In this document: positions 27,500-35,158 of the stretch, piece by piece | Position numbering within the stretch: the first letter of the stretch is position 1 | How the letters are laid out: each line of letters starts with the position of its first letter | Assembly (NCBI RefSeq): GCF_002216775.1 | Contig: NZ_CP022315.1 | Coordinates: 3,844,001-3,908,000 of the forward strand | Origin: Virgibacillus phasianinus | Lineage (GTDB): Bacteria > Bacillota > Bacilli > Bacillales > Amphibacillaceae | Direction of reading: 5' to 3' | DNA length: 64,000 nucleotides | Made by a program: the position numbers and the translations under genes | The notes under the pieces: model-generated | What the model saw: only the letters and a program-made list of their open reading frames with translations | What the model was told of the DNA's origin: nothing | Databases searched by the model: none

Positions 27500-28189
27500 T
27501 AAGAAGTGAAAGAAATAAGCAGATTTACCCAAAGAAGAATCGGTACGGGAGGCAAAAGTACTTGTAGAAAGGTTATGTTGAAAATTGATGTTCAGGTCGA
27601 CTGGGTTTGGATTGCTTTCACCCGGGTTCGAACGTTCTGGCCAAAGTTCGTGCTAATCTCCCCGGATTGTTTAAAATCACAAATAACCCACGCGTTTACG
27701 TAGGTTCGTGTGCTCTTGAGCTTATGTACTAATTAGCCTAGGTCTCACCCAACTTTTTAATCCTATGCTGGAAAATCTCGACAGCAACTTTTGACGTGAA
27801 ATCAATCTTGGATACAGGTCCTCTCATTCCTTCTCATCCCATGATTCAGGATAGTAGGCCATCACCTGTCTTCCAATTCCAAACAATTCAATGTTTTGCC
27901 TGTTGTAAATCGAATGACTTGGTTTGATTTCTTTGATAATACCTTACTTAACTGCTTATTCAATTTGGTTAGTTCCTTCTTACCCTCTAACTCGATAATC
28001 ACAGGTAAGGGGCAGTTTGGTTTGGTAGCATCTAATTTGTCGGTCTGTTTCACATCTACGACCGGCATCTAGATTAGAGGGAACAGATTCCTCATCCTGT
28101 GGAAGTTTGATTAATAATACCTATTCAATAGTCTCGATGTACATGAGATGCTATACTATATCCAAAAAATGTATACGAGGAGGTTTCGG
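27500..28189. other. 690-bp gap with probable gene remnants
   Basis: No convincing gene. On the minus strand 27862-28068 encodes 68 residues (starting MPVVDVKQTDKLDATKPNCP, ending KTLNCLELEDR) but has no ribosome site and an in-frame stop directly upstream. Short open runs follow just downstream (MAYYPESWDEKE; MRGPVSKIDFTSKVAVEIF). This looks like the decayed remains of one or more genes. An open frame at 27506-27703 plus lacks a ribosome site. Confidence 0.4.
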
Positions 28190-28870
28190 ATGAAAGTGTT
28201 GTCTAACTATAAAGGACTTTTATTAATTGTTGGAGCAGTGATTTTCATCATGATGATTACAGGTTGCGGGGCGCAATCAGATAATCAAACAGAGGAACAA
28301 GAGCCGGAGGGCCAGACTAAACAGGACAGCGGGCAGGACAAGTCCGCACAAGAAAATCCAATCGTCACCATTACCATGGAAAATGATGAACAGATTAAGA
28401 TTGAATTGTATCCGAAAATCGCCCCAAATACCGTCAATAATTTTATTTCTTTAGTTGAAAAAGGGTTTTATGATGGGTTAATTTTTCATCGCGTGATTCC
28501 TGAATTTATGATTCAAGGCGGTGATCCTAAAGGAACTGGTACCGGTGGACCTGGATATTCGATTAAGGGTGAATTCAGTTCAAATGGTTTTGAAAATGAA
28601 TTAAAGCATGAGCGTGGCGTTATTTCGATGGCCCGTTCCCAAGACCCGGATTCAGCGGGATCACAGTTTTTCATCATGGTAAAAGCATCACCAAATCTTG
28701 ATGGAGAGTACGCTGCATTTGGGAAAGTTGTGGAAGGAATGGATACCGTCGATGCCATTGTTTCCGTAGAACGCAATGATGCTGACAAACCATTGGAAGA
28801 CCAGCGAATGAAAACTGTAAAAGTAGATACCAATGGAAAGGATTATCCTAAACCGGAAGTAATAAAATAG
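28190..28870 (+). CDS. Lipoprotein cyclophilin-type peptidyl-prolyl isomerase
   Basis: 226 residues from ATG 28190, which has GAGGAGG six bases upstream. Signal peptide with lipobox MITGC, an acidic low-complexity linker (about residues 22-60), then a full bacterial cyclophilin domain: FHRVIPEFMIQGGDP, GTGGPGY, SMARSQDPDSAGSQFFI, LDGEYAAFGKVVEGMD. It should catalyse prolyl isomerisation of proteins outside the membrane, anchored by lipid. Monocistronic. Confidence 0.93.
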   Translation: MKVLSNYKGLLLIVGAVIFIMMITGCGAQSDNQTEEQEPEGQTKQDSGQDKSAQENPIVTITMENDEQIKIELYPKIAPNTVNNFISLVEKGFYDGLIFHRVIPEFMIQGGDPKGTGTGGPGYSIKGEFSSNGFENELKHERGVISMARSQDPDSAGSQFFIMVKASPNLDGEYAAFGKVVEGMDTVDAIVSVERNDADKPLEDQRMKTVKVDTNGKDYPKPEVIK

Positions 28871-28888
28871 AAACGTTGATAAAAAGGT

Positions 28889-28949
28889 CGGGCTGCCAAT
28901 GATAATAGCTTGGGATTTTAATTCAGCCATTACTATCATTGGTAGCCCG
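28889..28949 (-). terminator. Terminator of the PqqD-M50 peptidase operon
   Basis: A perfect 16-bp stem, CGGGCTGCCAATGATA / TATCATTGGTAGCCCG. The T tract (CCTTTTT) is on the minus-strand side, so it mainly serves the gene ending at 29023; it can also stop the convergent cyclophilin gene. Confidence 0.85.
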
Positions 28950-29022
28950 AAAAATGAACGCTTAAGTTAAAAGGTAAATAGTCCTCATTTGCTTTTACCA
29001 AATAAAGCAACTTCTCTTCACA

Positions 29023-30213
29023 CTACCATGATATTTTCTCCCTACCACGATTCTTCATCCACGAATAAACCAGCAACCCACCGATCAGTAACGTTTGCCC
29101 AAGGAATACAACGGCATCCCAGAAGTACGGATTGCCAACCGGATGCAATAACTCGGGTAACACTTGGGAATATGCATAGAGTGCCTGGGGGATAAAATAG
29201 ATTGCGAACATGCTGAGCGTTAACAAGACACCACAGATATAGAACACCCCGTACATTCTAACAACCTTCACCTCGCCCACAAACGTTTCGGTCGTTGAAT
29301 CCTTTTTGATAAATGGCAGCCATTTGCATAAATATTGCCGTCCATTTTCCATCAGATTGTAACAGCCGGTGATGTTTTCCACGAGATAATATAAATCTGT
29401 TTTCATGTAGAAACAGCATTGATAGATTATTTTAATCACAATATCGAGGGTCACAATACCGGAAATCCCAATAAGCAGTGCGTGTCCTTCCGGGAACGAC
29501 AGCGTTATAACAAATGCAATGAAAAGCATCATTTGATCAAAACACATGCCAGCCGTATACAACCTATTTCGTTGCTGCGGCTTCAGTTTCCATGCTGGGG
29601 ATAAATCCGTTTCGAATACAATAAAAAGCAAGCGGTTTCCAATTTCAAGTTTAGCAGGAAGATTGTAGGAGCGAACAGCCAAAATATGCCCGAATTCATG
29701 AATCACGATTAACACCAAAGTAATTGCCATATACATGAGCACGTTTAGCATCATGGAATCAAACAGGAAAATATCCTGATATTCAGGCAGTAGCCCGGGA
29801 TGAATGATTGCAAGGAGAATATTGATACAAATAACCGCCACAAACAGTTTACTTGTTATTTTGTTAAAAAGGAGCTGCCCTACCCATGAAGGAATCCACA
29901 TAAAGCCTTTTGGTGATTGACTTTTTTTGATAACCCGAATGGCTTCACCGTCAACCTCCTTGATGAGTCCAAGGGCAAGGAGCTGCTCCGCGAATTCGAC
30001 TAAGTTTATATCATCATCCGGATAAGTTTGGATCAGATGCTGCTCTATGACTGCCAGTGATTCGCCTTGGTTAATTAGCTGAATGGCATCAATACAAACT
30101 TTCGGCATTTCAAAAAATTCACCCGAGAGGCTTTCTTCCACAATGTAATGCTTTTTATCTTGACGGATTGTTAAAGGATATAAAATGAGCTGAGATTGCA
30201 GGGATAGTTTCAT
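29023..30213 (-). CDS. Membrane M50 metallopeptidase with N-terminal PqqD-like domain
   Basis: 396 residues. Residues 1-90 resemble a PqqD-like peptide-binding winged domain (YIVEESLSGEFFEMPKVCID, a sheet-helix pattern ending LGLIKEVDG). Then come several membrane helices with the zinc motif HEFGH at 172-176 and a likely third ligand, Asp273 in MKTDLYYL. This is the YydH/peptide zinc metalloprotease type found in RiPP and peptide-export loci, not the SpoIVFB type. GGTGGTG precedes ATG 30213. The 22-codon peptide gene lies 70 nt upstream with a hairpin between, so this is the probable processing or export enzyme for that peptide. Confidence 0.85.
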   Translation of the reverse strand: MKLSLQSQLILYPLTIRQDKKHYIVEESLSGEFFEMPKVCIDAIQLINQGESLAVIEQHLIQTYPDDDINLVEFAEQLLALGLIKEVDGEAIRVIKKSQSPKGFMWIPSWVGQLLFNKITSKLFVAVICINILLAIIHPGLLPEYQDIFLFDSMMLNVLMYMAITLVLIVIHEFGHILAVRSYNLPAKLEIGNRLLFIVFETDLSPAWKLKPQQRNRLYTAGMCFDQMMLFIAFVITLSFPEGHALLIGISGIVTLDIVIKIIYQCCFYMKTDLYYLVENITGCYNLMENGRQYLCKWLPFIKKDSTTETFVGEVKVVRMYGVFYICGVLLTLSMFAIYFIPQALYAYSQVLPELLHPVGNPYFWDAVVFLGQTLLIGGLLVYSWMKNRGREKISW

Positions 30214-30240
30214 TGCTACACCACCAATAGATTGTAAAAT

Positions 30241-30263
30241 AGGATGCTAGTGACTAGCATCCT
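30241..30263 (-). terminator. Hairpin between peptide gene and peptidase gene (attenuator-like)
   Basis: AGGATGCTAGT / ACTAGCATCCT is a perfect 11-bp inverted repeat around one base, followed on the minus strand by ATTTTA. The weak T run suggests partial termination or a 3' end protecting a precursor message, a pattern common after RiPP precursor genes. Confidence 0.65.
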
Positions 30264-30283
30264 CGTAATACATGAAAAATATT

Positions 30284-30352
30284 TTAATAACGTCCTAACC
30301 AAGCGCACCACCAGCAAGTTACTTTGATTTTATTTAGTTTGCGTATTTTCAT
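30284..30352 (-). CDS. 22-residue Cys/Trp-rich peptide, candidate precursor or signal
   Basis: ATG 30352 is preceded by AAGGAGGTGAAC, a near-perfect ribosome site, and the frame ends at TAA 30284. The product starts MKIRKLNKI, strongly basic, and ends KVTCWWCAWLGRY: two Cys spaced CxxC, three Trp, a C-terminal Arg-Tyr. No signal peptide or lipobox. It lies 28 nt after the HD-GYP gene with no room for a terminator or a promoter, and 70 nt before the PqqD-M50 protease gene. The layout suggests leader plus core cleaved or exported by the protease. I know no named family with this sequence; function is inference. Confidence 0.75.
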   Translation of the reverse strand: MKIRKLNKIKVTCWWCAWLGRY

Positions 30353-30380
30353 GTAAAGTTCACCTCCTTACTAATTTGAT

Positions 30381-31538
30381 TCAGGCAATACTGCCATGTT
30401 GATTATAGTAGTCGACCCATGATGGATATACTTTCATAAATAAATCTACCAAACTTGGATCAAATTGAGTTCCTTTTCCTGCGATAATACGTCTGTAAGC
30501 TTCATCAAGGGATAAAGCAGGCCGATAGGAACGTGACGAAGTAATTGCATCAAATGCATCAGCAATCGCAGTGACTCTTGGAAGTAAAGGTATCGATTCC
30601 TCTTTTAATCCCTCCGGATAACCACTGCCATCCCAACGTTCGTGATGGTAGTAAATTACATCAATATTTTCAGACACTCCTTCTACCTGCCGTAGAGTTT
30701 CAGCACCAACAACAGGATGAGTTTTTATAACCCGATATTCTTCCTCTGTTAACTTATCAGATTTAGACAGAATAGAATCTGGGATCTGAATCTTACCAAT
30801 ATCATGCAGCAAACATGCGTAGTAAAATGATTTTAACTCGCTTGAATTGAATTTTTCCGTTGCTTTCGCTAACCGCGTCGCATATTCAGCTACCCGTTCA
30901 CTATGACCGCGTGTATATGGATCTTTCAGTTCGAGACTAGCAATAATTCCTTTTACAATCCCTTCCATTTGCTGATCGTAAGAGTTCTTTACCGCCTTAA
31001 CATAACTCAGAAAACGATTAAGAAGGATGTAAGCAATTAAGGCCAAAACCGCAAATAATAGCATAGGTAATAAAACAACTGGATCCTGAAGAATTACCCC
31101 AACAATTGCATATTTTAAGATGGAACCTATCGAAACAAAGTAGAAAAACCTTTTATTCACAAATATTGGGGAAAACAAAACAATTACGAATTCCGCTGCG
31201 TTTCCACTACTATAAGGGATATCAGTACCCCAATAAAACCAAGATTCAGTTAGAATATTTATCAATGTAAAAACGGTAAAATAAACATATTTAACTATTC
31301 CAGGCTTGTTTTTCTTAAACAGATAAAATACTATAGGCAAAAGAATTAGCATTATGATATAACCAAAGTAATTCAAACCTTTATCTGTTAAATCCTGTTG
31401 GGATGACCAAAAGAACCTAGGCAACAAGTAATTATAAAAAATATCATAAACAAAATAAACCGTATAAAATAACCATAAAAACCAAATAACCGTGCGTTTT
31501 TCTTCATTTAACAAGGAGGCACGAAGTCTCTTCTGCAT
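30381..31538 (-). CDS. Membrane-bound HD-GYP domain protein
   Basis: 385 residues from ATG 31538 (GAGAGGG upstream; a longer frame to 31589 lacks a site). About six or seven N-terminal membrane helices (residues 20-185), a short linker, then an HD-GYP domain: RGHSERVAEYATRLA, LLHDIGKI, THPVVGAETL, HHERWDGSGYPEGL, AIADAFDAITSSRSYRP. HD-GYP domains hydrolyse cyclic-di-GMP or related dinucleotides; the GYP motif is intact. The membrane part could sense a ligand. Directly upstream of the peptide gene and almost certainly on the same transcript. Confidence 0.9.
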   Translation of the reverse strand: MQKRLRASLLNEEKRTVIWFLWLFYTVYFVYDIFYNYLLPRFFWSSQQDLTDKGLNYFGYIIMLILLPIVFYLFKKNKPGIVKYVYFTVFTLINILTESWFYWGTDIPYSSGNAAEFVIVLFSPIFVNKRFFYFVSIGSILKYAIVGVILQDPVVLLPMLLFAVLALIAYILLNRFLSYVKAVKNSYDQQMEGIVKGIIASLELKDPYTRGHSERVAEYATRLAKATEKFNSSELKSFYYACLLHDIGKIQIPDSILSKSDKLTEEEYRVIKTHPVVGAETLRQVEGVSENIDVIYYHHERWDGSGYPEGLKEESIPLLPRVTAIADAFDAITSSRSYRPALSLDEAYRRIIAGKGTQFDPSLVDLFMKVYPSWVDYYNQHGSIA

Positions 31539-31660
31539 GATAACGCCCTCTCTATATTCTAGTAATCTTATTATACCTACAGATCGCATTATTTGATAGC
31601 ACTATTTTATAAATAAATGTCACCAGTTAAATTGATTCAATTATTGTCCACATCTGCGGT

Positions 31661-31689
31661 GGGACGCAGGGACAGGTTCCTCGTCCCGC
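31661..31689. repeat. REP-like element upstream of tgl
   Basis: GGGACGCAGGGACAGGTTCC then TCGTCCCGC, in the 375-bp divergent gap between the HD-GYP gene and tgl and away from any stop codon. Confidence 0.8.
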
Positions 31690-31848
31690 CCAAGTGTTTA
31701 AAGTAATCAATTGGTGATTATTCAACCCGCTAGAACTCTTCCATCATCTACAAAATTTCACAAAACACCCTTGGTCACTGTTATTTCACATAATCATCAC
31801 GAATTGAAATTTGGCAATCATTTTTATTTCCCTCACCCGGGCACTCAT

Positions 31849-31877
31849 CACAAAACCCTGCCAAACTGTATACACTA
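31849..31877 (+). promoter_or_regulatory. Possible SigK-type promoter of tgl
   Basis: CACA at 31849 and TATACACTA at 31869 are 16 bp apart, close to the late mother-cell consensus (mACm, CATAnnnTA) with one mismatch in the -10. tgl of B. subtilis is known to be expressed under SigK. Inference by match only. Confidence 0.35.
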
Positions 31878-31913
31878 ACCTAAGGACTTTTTTACGGAAA
31901 TGGGATGAGAAAA

Positions 31914-32801
31914 ATGATTAACGTTGCAGGCAGGACTTTTCAATGGAATGAGTTGATTGAACAAGTCCAAGTTTCGAGTACAGGGAGAAATATTTTGCAG
32001 CAGCTGGACAATAGCCCTGGAGTTTATCGCTATCGTTCATTTGCTGAACTTGAGAACACCATCCTTATCAGGGAACAGATTATGAATGCGGCAAAAAAAC
32101 TCAATAATAGTAGCGTGTCCTTTGCCGTTTTTAGTGAAACAAGGGCGAATGATCGGTATTGGACCATTACGGAGCAAGGTGGAATTCGGTTACGGCCCGG
32201 GGTAAAATCATCCATTGCGATTCGTGATATTTATCAAAACGGCACAGCGTATGCGTTTGAGTGCGCTACGGCGATGATTATTTTGTATTACTATGCTGCG
32301 CTAGAGTATCTTGGCGCTGAAACATTTGATAATTACTTCAAGGATCTATATTTGTACAGCTGGGTAACAGATTCCGATTTGGCTTTGGATATTGCAACCG
32401 CACGGGAGCCTATTCCGGGGGATGTTGTGTATTTTGACAACCCTGACCATCGCCGACCAGAATGGCAGGGAGAAAATGCTGTTTTCCTTGGGGATGACCG
32501 CTATTATGGTCATGGCATGGGGATTCTGAGTGCCGAGGCAATGATTGAACAATTAAACCTTCTAGGCGAGTCCAGTGAAGTGGATGCTACGATGCTTGAT
32601 AAATTTGTAAGGCCAAACTTCAGACACTGGATGGACCTTAAATACCGGAACAGCAGCAGATCGTTCCGGACAACAGAAAATCGAGTAATCCTATACCAAT
32701 CAATCTATCACCACAACCTATGCTCCATTTCCTACCCATACTACCGCACCCTACTCAACACACACCACGCCAACCAGCTCAAGATAACAATGGGACAGTA
32801 G
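31914..32801 (+). CDS. tgl: Spore coat protein-glutamine gamma-glutamyltransferase
   Basis: Cross-links coat proteins by glutamyl-lysine bonds during sporulation. From ATG 31914 (GGGATGAG upstream) it has 295 residues versus 245 in B. subtilis. The catalytic Cys117 lies in YAFECATAM; IPGDVVYFDNP and WQGENAVFLGDDRYYGHGMGI hold the other active-site regions. The extra ~45 C-terminal residues (from NSSRSFRTTEN) are not in the B. subtilis enzyme, and the last codons and TAG stop come from a REP-like element, so the tail may be partly acquired. Confidence 0.92.
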   Translation: MINVAGRTFQWNELIEQVQVSSTGRNILQQLDNSPGVYRYRSFAELENTILIREQIMNAAKKLNNSSVSFAVFSETRANDRYWTITEQGGIRLRPGVKSSIAIRDIYQNGTAYAFECATAMIILYYYAALEYLGAETFDNYFKDLYLYSWVTDSDLALDIATAREPIPGDVVYFDNPDHRRPEWQGENAVFLGDDRYYGHGMGILSAEAMIEQLNLLGESSEVDATMLDKFVRPNFRHWMDLKYRNSSRSFRTTENRVILYQSIYHHNLCSISYPYYRTLLNTHHANQLKITMGQ

Positions 32802-32857
32802 GGACAGGTTCCTTGTCCCGCCCTTTGGTGGGACGAGGAACCTGTCCCCAAGTCCCG
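32792..32857. repeat. Inverted pair of REP-like elements at the tgl stop
   Basis: GGGACAGTAGGGACAGGTTC then CTTGTCCCGC faces GGGACGAGGAACCTGTCCCC then AAGTCCCGC. The TAG in the first element is the tgl stop. The pair can form a hairpin terminator. Confidence 0.85.
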
Positions 32858-32901
32858 CAACTTGTGTTAAAATGAAGGAAAAGTTGATTGGGGAGTCTTT
32901 G

Positions 32902-34041
32902 ATGGCAACTACTGCTGAAGAGAAATCAAATAAAGGTTTATGGGGATGGCTTGCTGTAATTGGGGTCTTCCTGCTTACAAAGGCCAAGTGGCTGCTAGTC
33001 CTTTTAAAGGTGGGCAAGTTTGCTACTTTAGCCTCGATGTTCATATCGCTTTGGGCTTATGCAGTATTTTATGGATGGAAATTTGCGATTGCGCTTGTGT
33101 ATTTAATTTTTGTTCACGAAATGGGGCACCTTGTTGCTGCCAAAATGAAAAGGATCCCGACCAGTCCAGCAATTTTCATTCCGTTTTTAGGGGCAGCAAT
33201 TGGAATTGACCCGAAAAAAATTAAAAATGCAAAGACCGAATTTTTTGTAGCTTACGGCGGTCCTTTGGCGGGCTTAATTTCTATATTACCAGCAATTGCT
33301 CTTTACATAATAACGAACGACCCTTACTGGGCTCTCGTGATCCAATTAGGAGCACTTATTAATTTGTTCAATCTTTTTCCTGTATCCCCGCTTGATGGCG
33401 GGCGGATTGTAAGTGTGTTGTCAACAAAAATATGGTTAATTGGGCTAATCATTCTGATTCCAATCATTTTTATCTCACCGGACCCAATCCTTATGCTGAT
33501 CTTTATTTTTGGTCTAGTTACATGGTGGAAGCAGTTTAAAGAGAATACAAACGAGGAGGTCATGAAGCACGAGGAACAAGTTTTAATTGAAATAAATCAT
33601 GATTTTCAAAGCTTAACTCAGAATGATTCAGGGACAAGTAATGCTCAATATACTAGTTTAGTCAACAAACTTACCTATCAAAAGGACCAGGTCAATCATT
33701 TCCTCAAGAACAATTCAGGCTTCGCTTTTCCAATTCTGCAGGAAAAGAAACGCATGGAGGTCAAAAAGAAAAATGCTGAGAAAATAATACTTAGACGAAC
33801 CATAGAAAGTATGGGCTATAGTGAGGGAATTATCGATGAAGATCACCAGTACGATGCGGTCCTCGCCAAAGTGCAAAATAAAAACGAAGCCAAACTTATC
33901 GAGATTAGCAAGGAAGTAAACCGAATTAGGGCATATTACCAAACTTCCGTGCAAACGAAGGTCAAATCCCTCCTACTTTATTTAGCATTGGCCGTATTAC
34001 TAGCCATACTTCTAGTTTACGCGATCAATATACTGGGATAG
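32902..34041 (+). CDS. Site-2-protease-like M50 metallopeptidase with cytosolic coiled region
   Basis: 379 residues from ATG 32902 (GGGGAG seven bases upstream). Membrane helices carry HEMGH at residues 72-76 and the second motif NLFPVSPLDGG, ending at 167, so both zinc-ligand motifs are intact. After the fourth helix cluster (about 215) a charged, partly helical region of ~140 residues follows, ending in a final membrane helix. Resembles YdiL/YwhC-type S2P proteins of unknown substrate. The TAG stop merges with a REP-like element. Confidence 0.88.
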   Translation: MATTAEEKSNKGLWGWLAVIGVFLLTKAKWLLVLLKVGKFATLASMFISLWAYAVFYGWKFAIALVYLIFVHEMGHLVAAKMKRIPTSPAIFIPFLGAAIGIDPKKIKNAKTEFFVAYGGPLAGLISILPAIALYIITNDPYWALVIQLGALINLFNLFPVSPLDGGRIVSVLSTKIWLIGLIILIPIIFISPDPILMLIFIFGLVTWWKQFKENTNEEVMKHEEQVLIEINHDFQSLTQNDSGTSNAQYTSLVNKLTYQKDQVNHFLKNNSGFAFPILQEKKRMEVKKKNAEKIILRRTIESMGYSEGIIDEDHQYDAVLAKVQNKNEAKLIEISKEVNRIRAYYQTSVQTKVKSLLLYLALAVLLAILLVYAINILG

Positions 34042-34067
34042 GGACAAGAAACCTGTCCCTGCGTCCC
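34041..34067. repeat. REP-like element at the site-2 protease stop
   Basis: GGGACAAGAAACCTGTCCCT then GCGTCCC begins at the last base of the TAG stop. Confidence 0.8.
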
Positions 34068-34167
34068 ATAGTCTATTTAATCAATTTATCAAAAGTCATG
34101 TGTAACGACCATTCCTTTGTTTAACGGCTGAATATACTACCTATAAAACAAGGTTAGGAGGGTTTTT

Positions 34168-34401
34168 ATGGGAAAGTATAAGATAGTCGTTGGCACAACT
34201 GGTAAGAAAAAAAGTGCTCAGAACCAGTATAATCTATTAACCAGGAACAGAATTAATGCTGACATTAAAATCTATAAAACGAATGGCGGGGAACTCTATA
34301 GTGTAGAAACTGGTCCGTATTCAGAAAGGAAACGCGTACTCCAAGACGTTGATAAAATAAAAGGCTTGGGAATAACAAATGCTTTTATTACGAGTGCTTA
34401 G
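34168..34401 (+). CDS. Small SPOR-like domain protein
   Basis: 77 residues, ATG 34168 after GGAGGG. The sequence YKIVVGTTGKKKSAQNQYNL ... SVETGPYSERKRVLQDVDKI has the alternating pattern and GPYSERKR motif of a single SPOR domain, which binds denuded peptidoglycan glycan strands. There is no signal peptide or membrane segment, so it may act inside the mother cell or spore. Family call is moderate. A short degenerate REP-like element (34401-34420) overlaps its stop and can form a GGGAC/GTCCC hairpin. Confidence 0.65.
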   Translation: MGKYKIVVGTTGKKKSAQNQYNLLTRNRINADIKIYKTNGGELYSVETGPYSERKRVLQDVDKIKGLGITNAFITSA

Positions 34402-34471
34402 GGACAGAAGTTTTTGTCCCGATATTTTTTATGTTAGCCAAAATACCCCAAGCCCCACTGGTCTCCTATGA

Positions 34472-34645
34472 TTAGCTGCCCATCTTCCGGCGGGTATTAC
34501 TAGGTTTCTTTGTTTGCTGGCTATTCATGCGCTGCGTGGAACTGTTCATGTTGAATCTACCTTTGTTCGTAGCTTGTGCCTGCTTTTTCTTTTTCAGATG
34601 CTGCTGAACCTTTTCCTGCATCGTTAATTTTCTCTCATTCGACAT
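34472..34645 (-). CDS. Small basic hypothetical protein, 57 residues
   Basis: ATG 34645 behind AGAGGAGACA, stop TAA at 34472. Product begins MSNERKLTMQEKVQQHLKKK and ends SNTRRKMGS, rich in Lys, Gln, Asn and Arg, with no hydrophobic segment. No family recognised; small basic proteins of this kind may bind nucleic acid or belong to the spore. The ribosome site and clean frame support a real gene. Confidence 0.6.
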   Translation of the reverse strand: MSNERKLTMQEKVQQHLKKKKQAQATNKGRFNMNSSTQRMNSQQTKKPSNTRRKMGS

Positions 34646-34723
34646 TTAATTGTCTCCTCTACTATTTCTCTTACACGCCTATTATAATACATAATTTCGA
34701 TTCCCGGTATATAAATTAAACAA

Positions 34724-34754
34724 GCCCTGCTCCTCAAAAAGGAACAAGGCCTTA
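34724..34754 (-). terminator. Probable terminator of the DUF3892 gene
   Basis: AAGGCCTTGTTCC and GGAGCAGGGCTT (minus strand) pair imperfectly around TTTTTGA and are followed by GTTTAATTT. Confidence 0.6.
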
Positions 34755-34764
34755 CATAGATTAT

Positions 34765-35070
34765 TTAAAAAGTGTCCAGATTGTCTAAGTTATTTTCCTG
34801 AATACCATCCGGCTCGCTTCGGATGATGTCTCTCCCATACTTATGGAAAACATCCACATGAGCAAGCTTTCCGGCTTTTGCTTCATCGAGAGCGGTCAGA
34901 TAGTCCAATTCCCTACCACTTGCTGTCTTAAAAGCAATGATATCACCATCGTCATTTTTACGAACAGCGACAATCTGCTCCTGGCCCGATTCTACTACCT
35001 GCTCATCCGCTTGATTATCCGACTGATTCTTATAATCATTATATATCTTCTCAAAATCGTTATTATCCAA
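34765..35070 (-). CDS. DUF3892-containing protein
   Basis: 101 residues from TTG 35070, supported by GGGAGG eight bases upstream. An acidic N-terminal half precedes the DUF3892 pattern IVAVRKNDDGDIIAFKTASG then LDYLTALDEAKAG. Function unknown; such small proteins are common in Bacillaceae. Monocistronic. Confidence 0.75.
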   Translation of the reverse strand: MDNNDFEKIYNDYKNQSDNQADEQVVESGQEQIVAVRKNDDGDIIAFKTASGRELDYLTALDEAKAGKLAHVDVFHKYGRDIIRSEPDGIQENNLDNLDTF

Positions 35071-35127
35071 TAAAAACGCCTCCCAAACATGTGCTTAGCA
35101 TGTACCGAGAGGCAAATTTTTATGCGG

Positions 35128-35157
35128 GGGACGCTAGGGACAGGTCCCTTGTCCCGC
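35128..35157. repeat. REP-like element after the first OYE gene
   Basis: GGGACGCTAGGGACAGGTCC then CTTGTCCCGC; it ends one base before the stop codon of the minus-strand oxidoreductase gene. Confidence 0.8.
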
Positions 35158-35158
35158 T

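Noticed and set aside
27506-27703. 65-residue plus-strand frame after the Fur box
   Set aside because: No ribosome site, Arg/Trp-rich shadow composition, no recognisable family.
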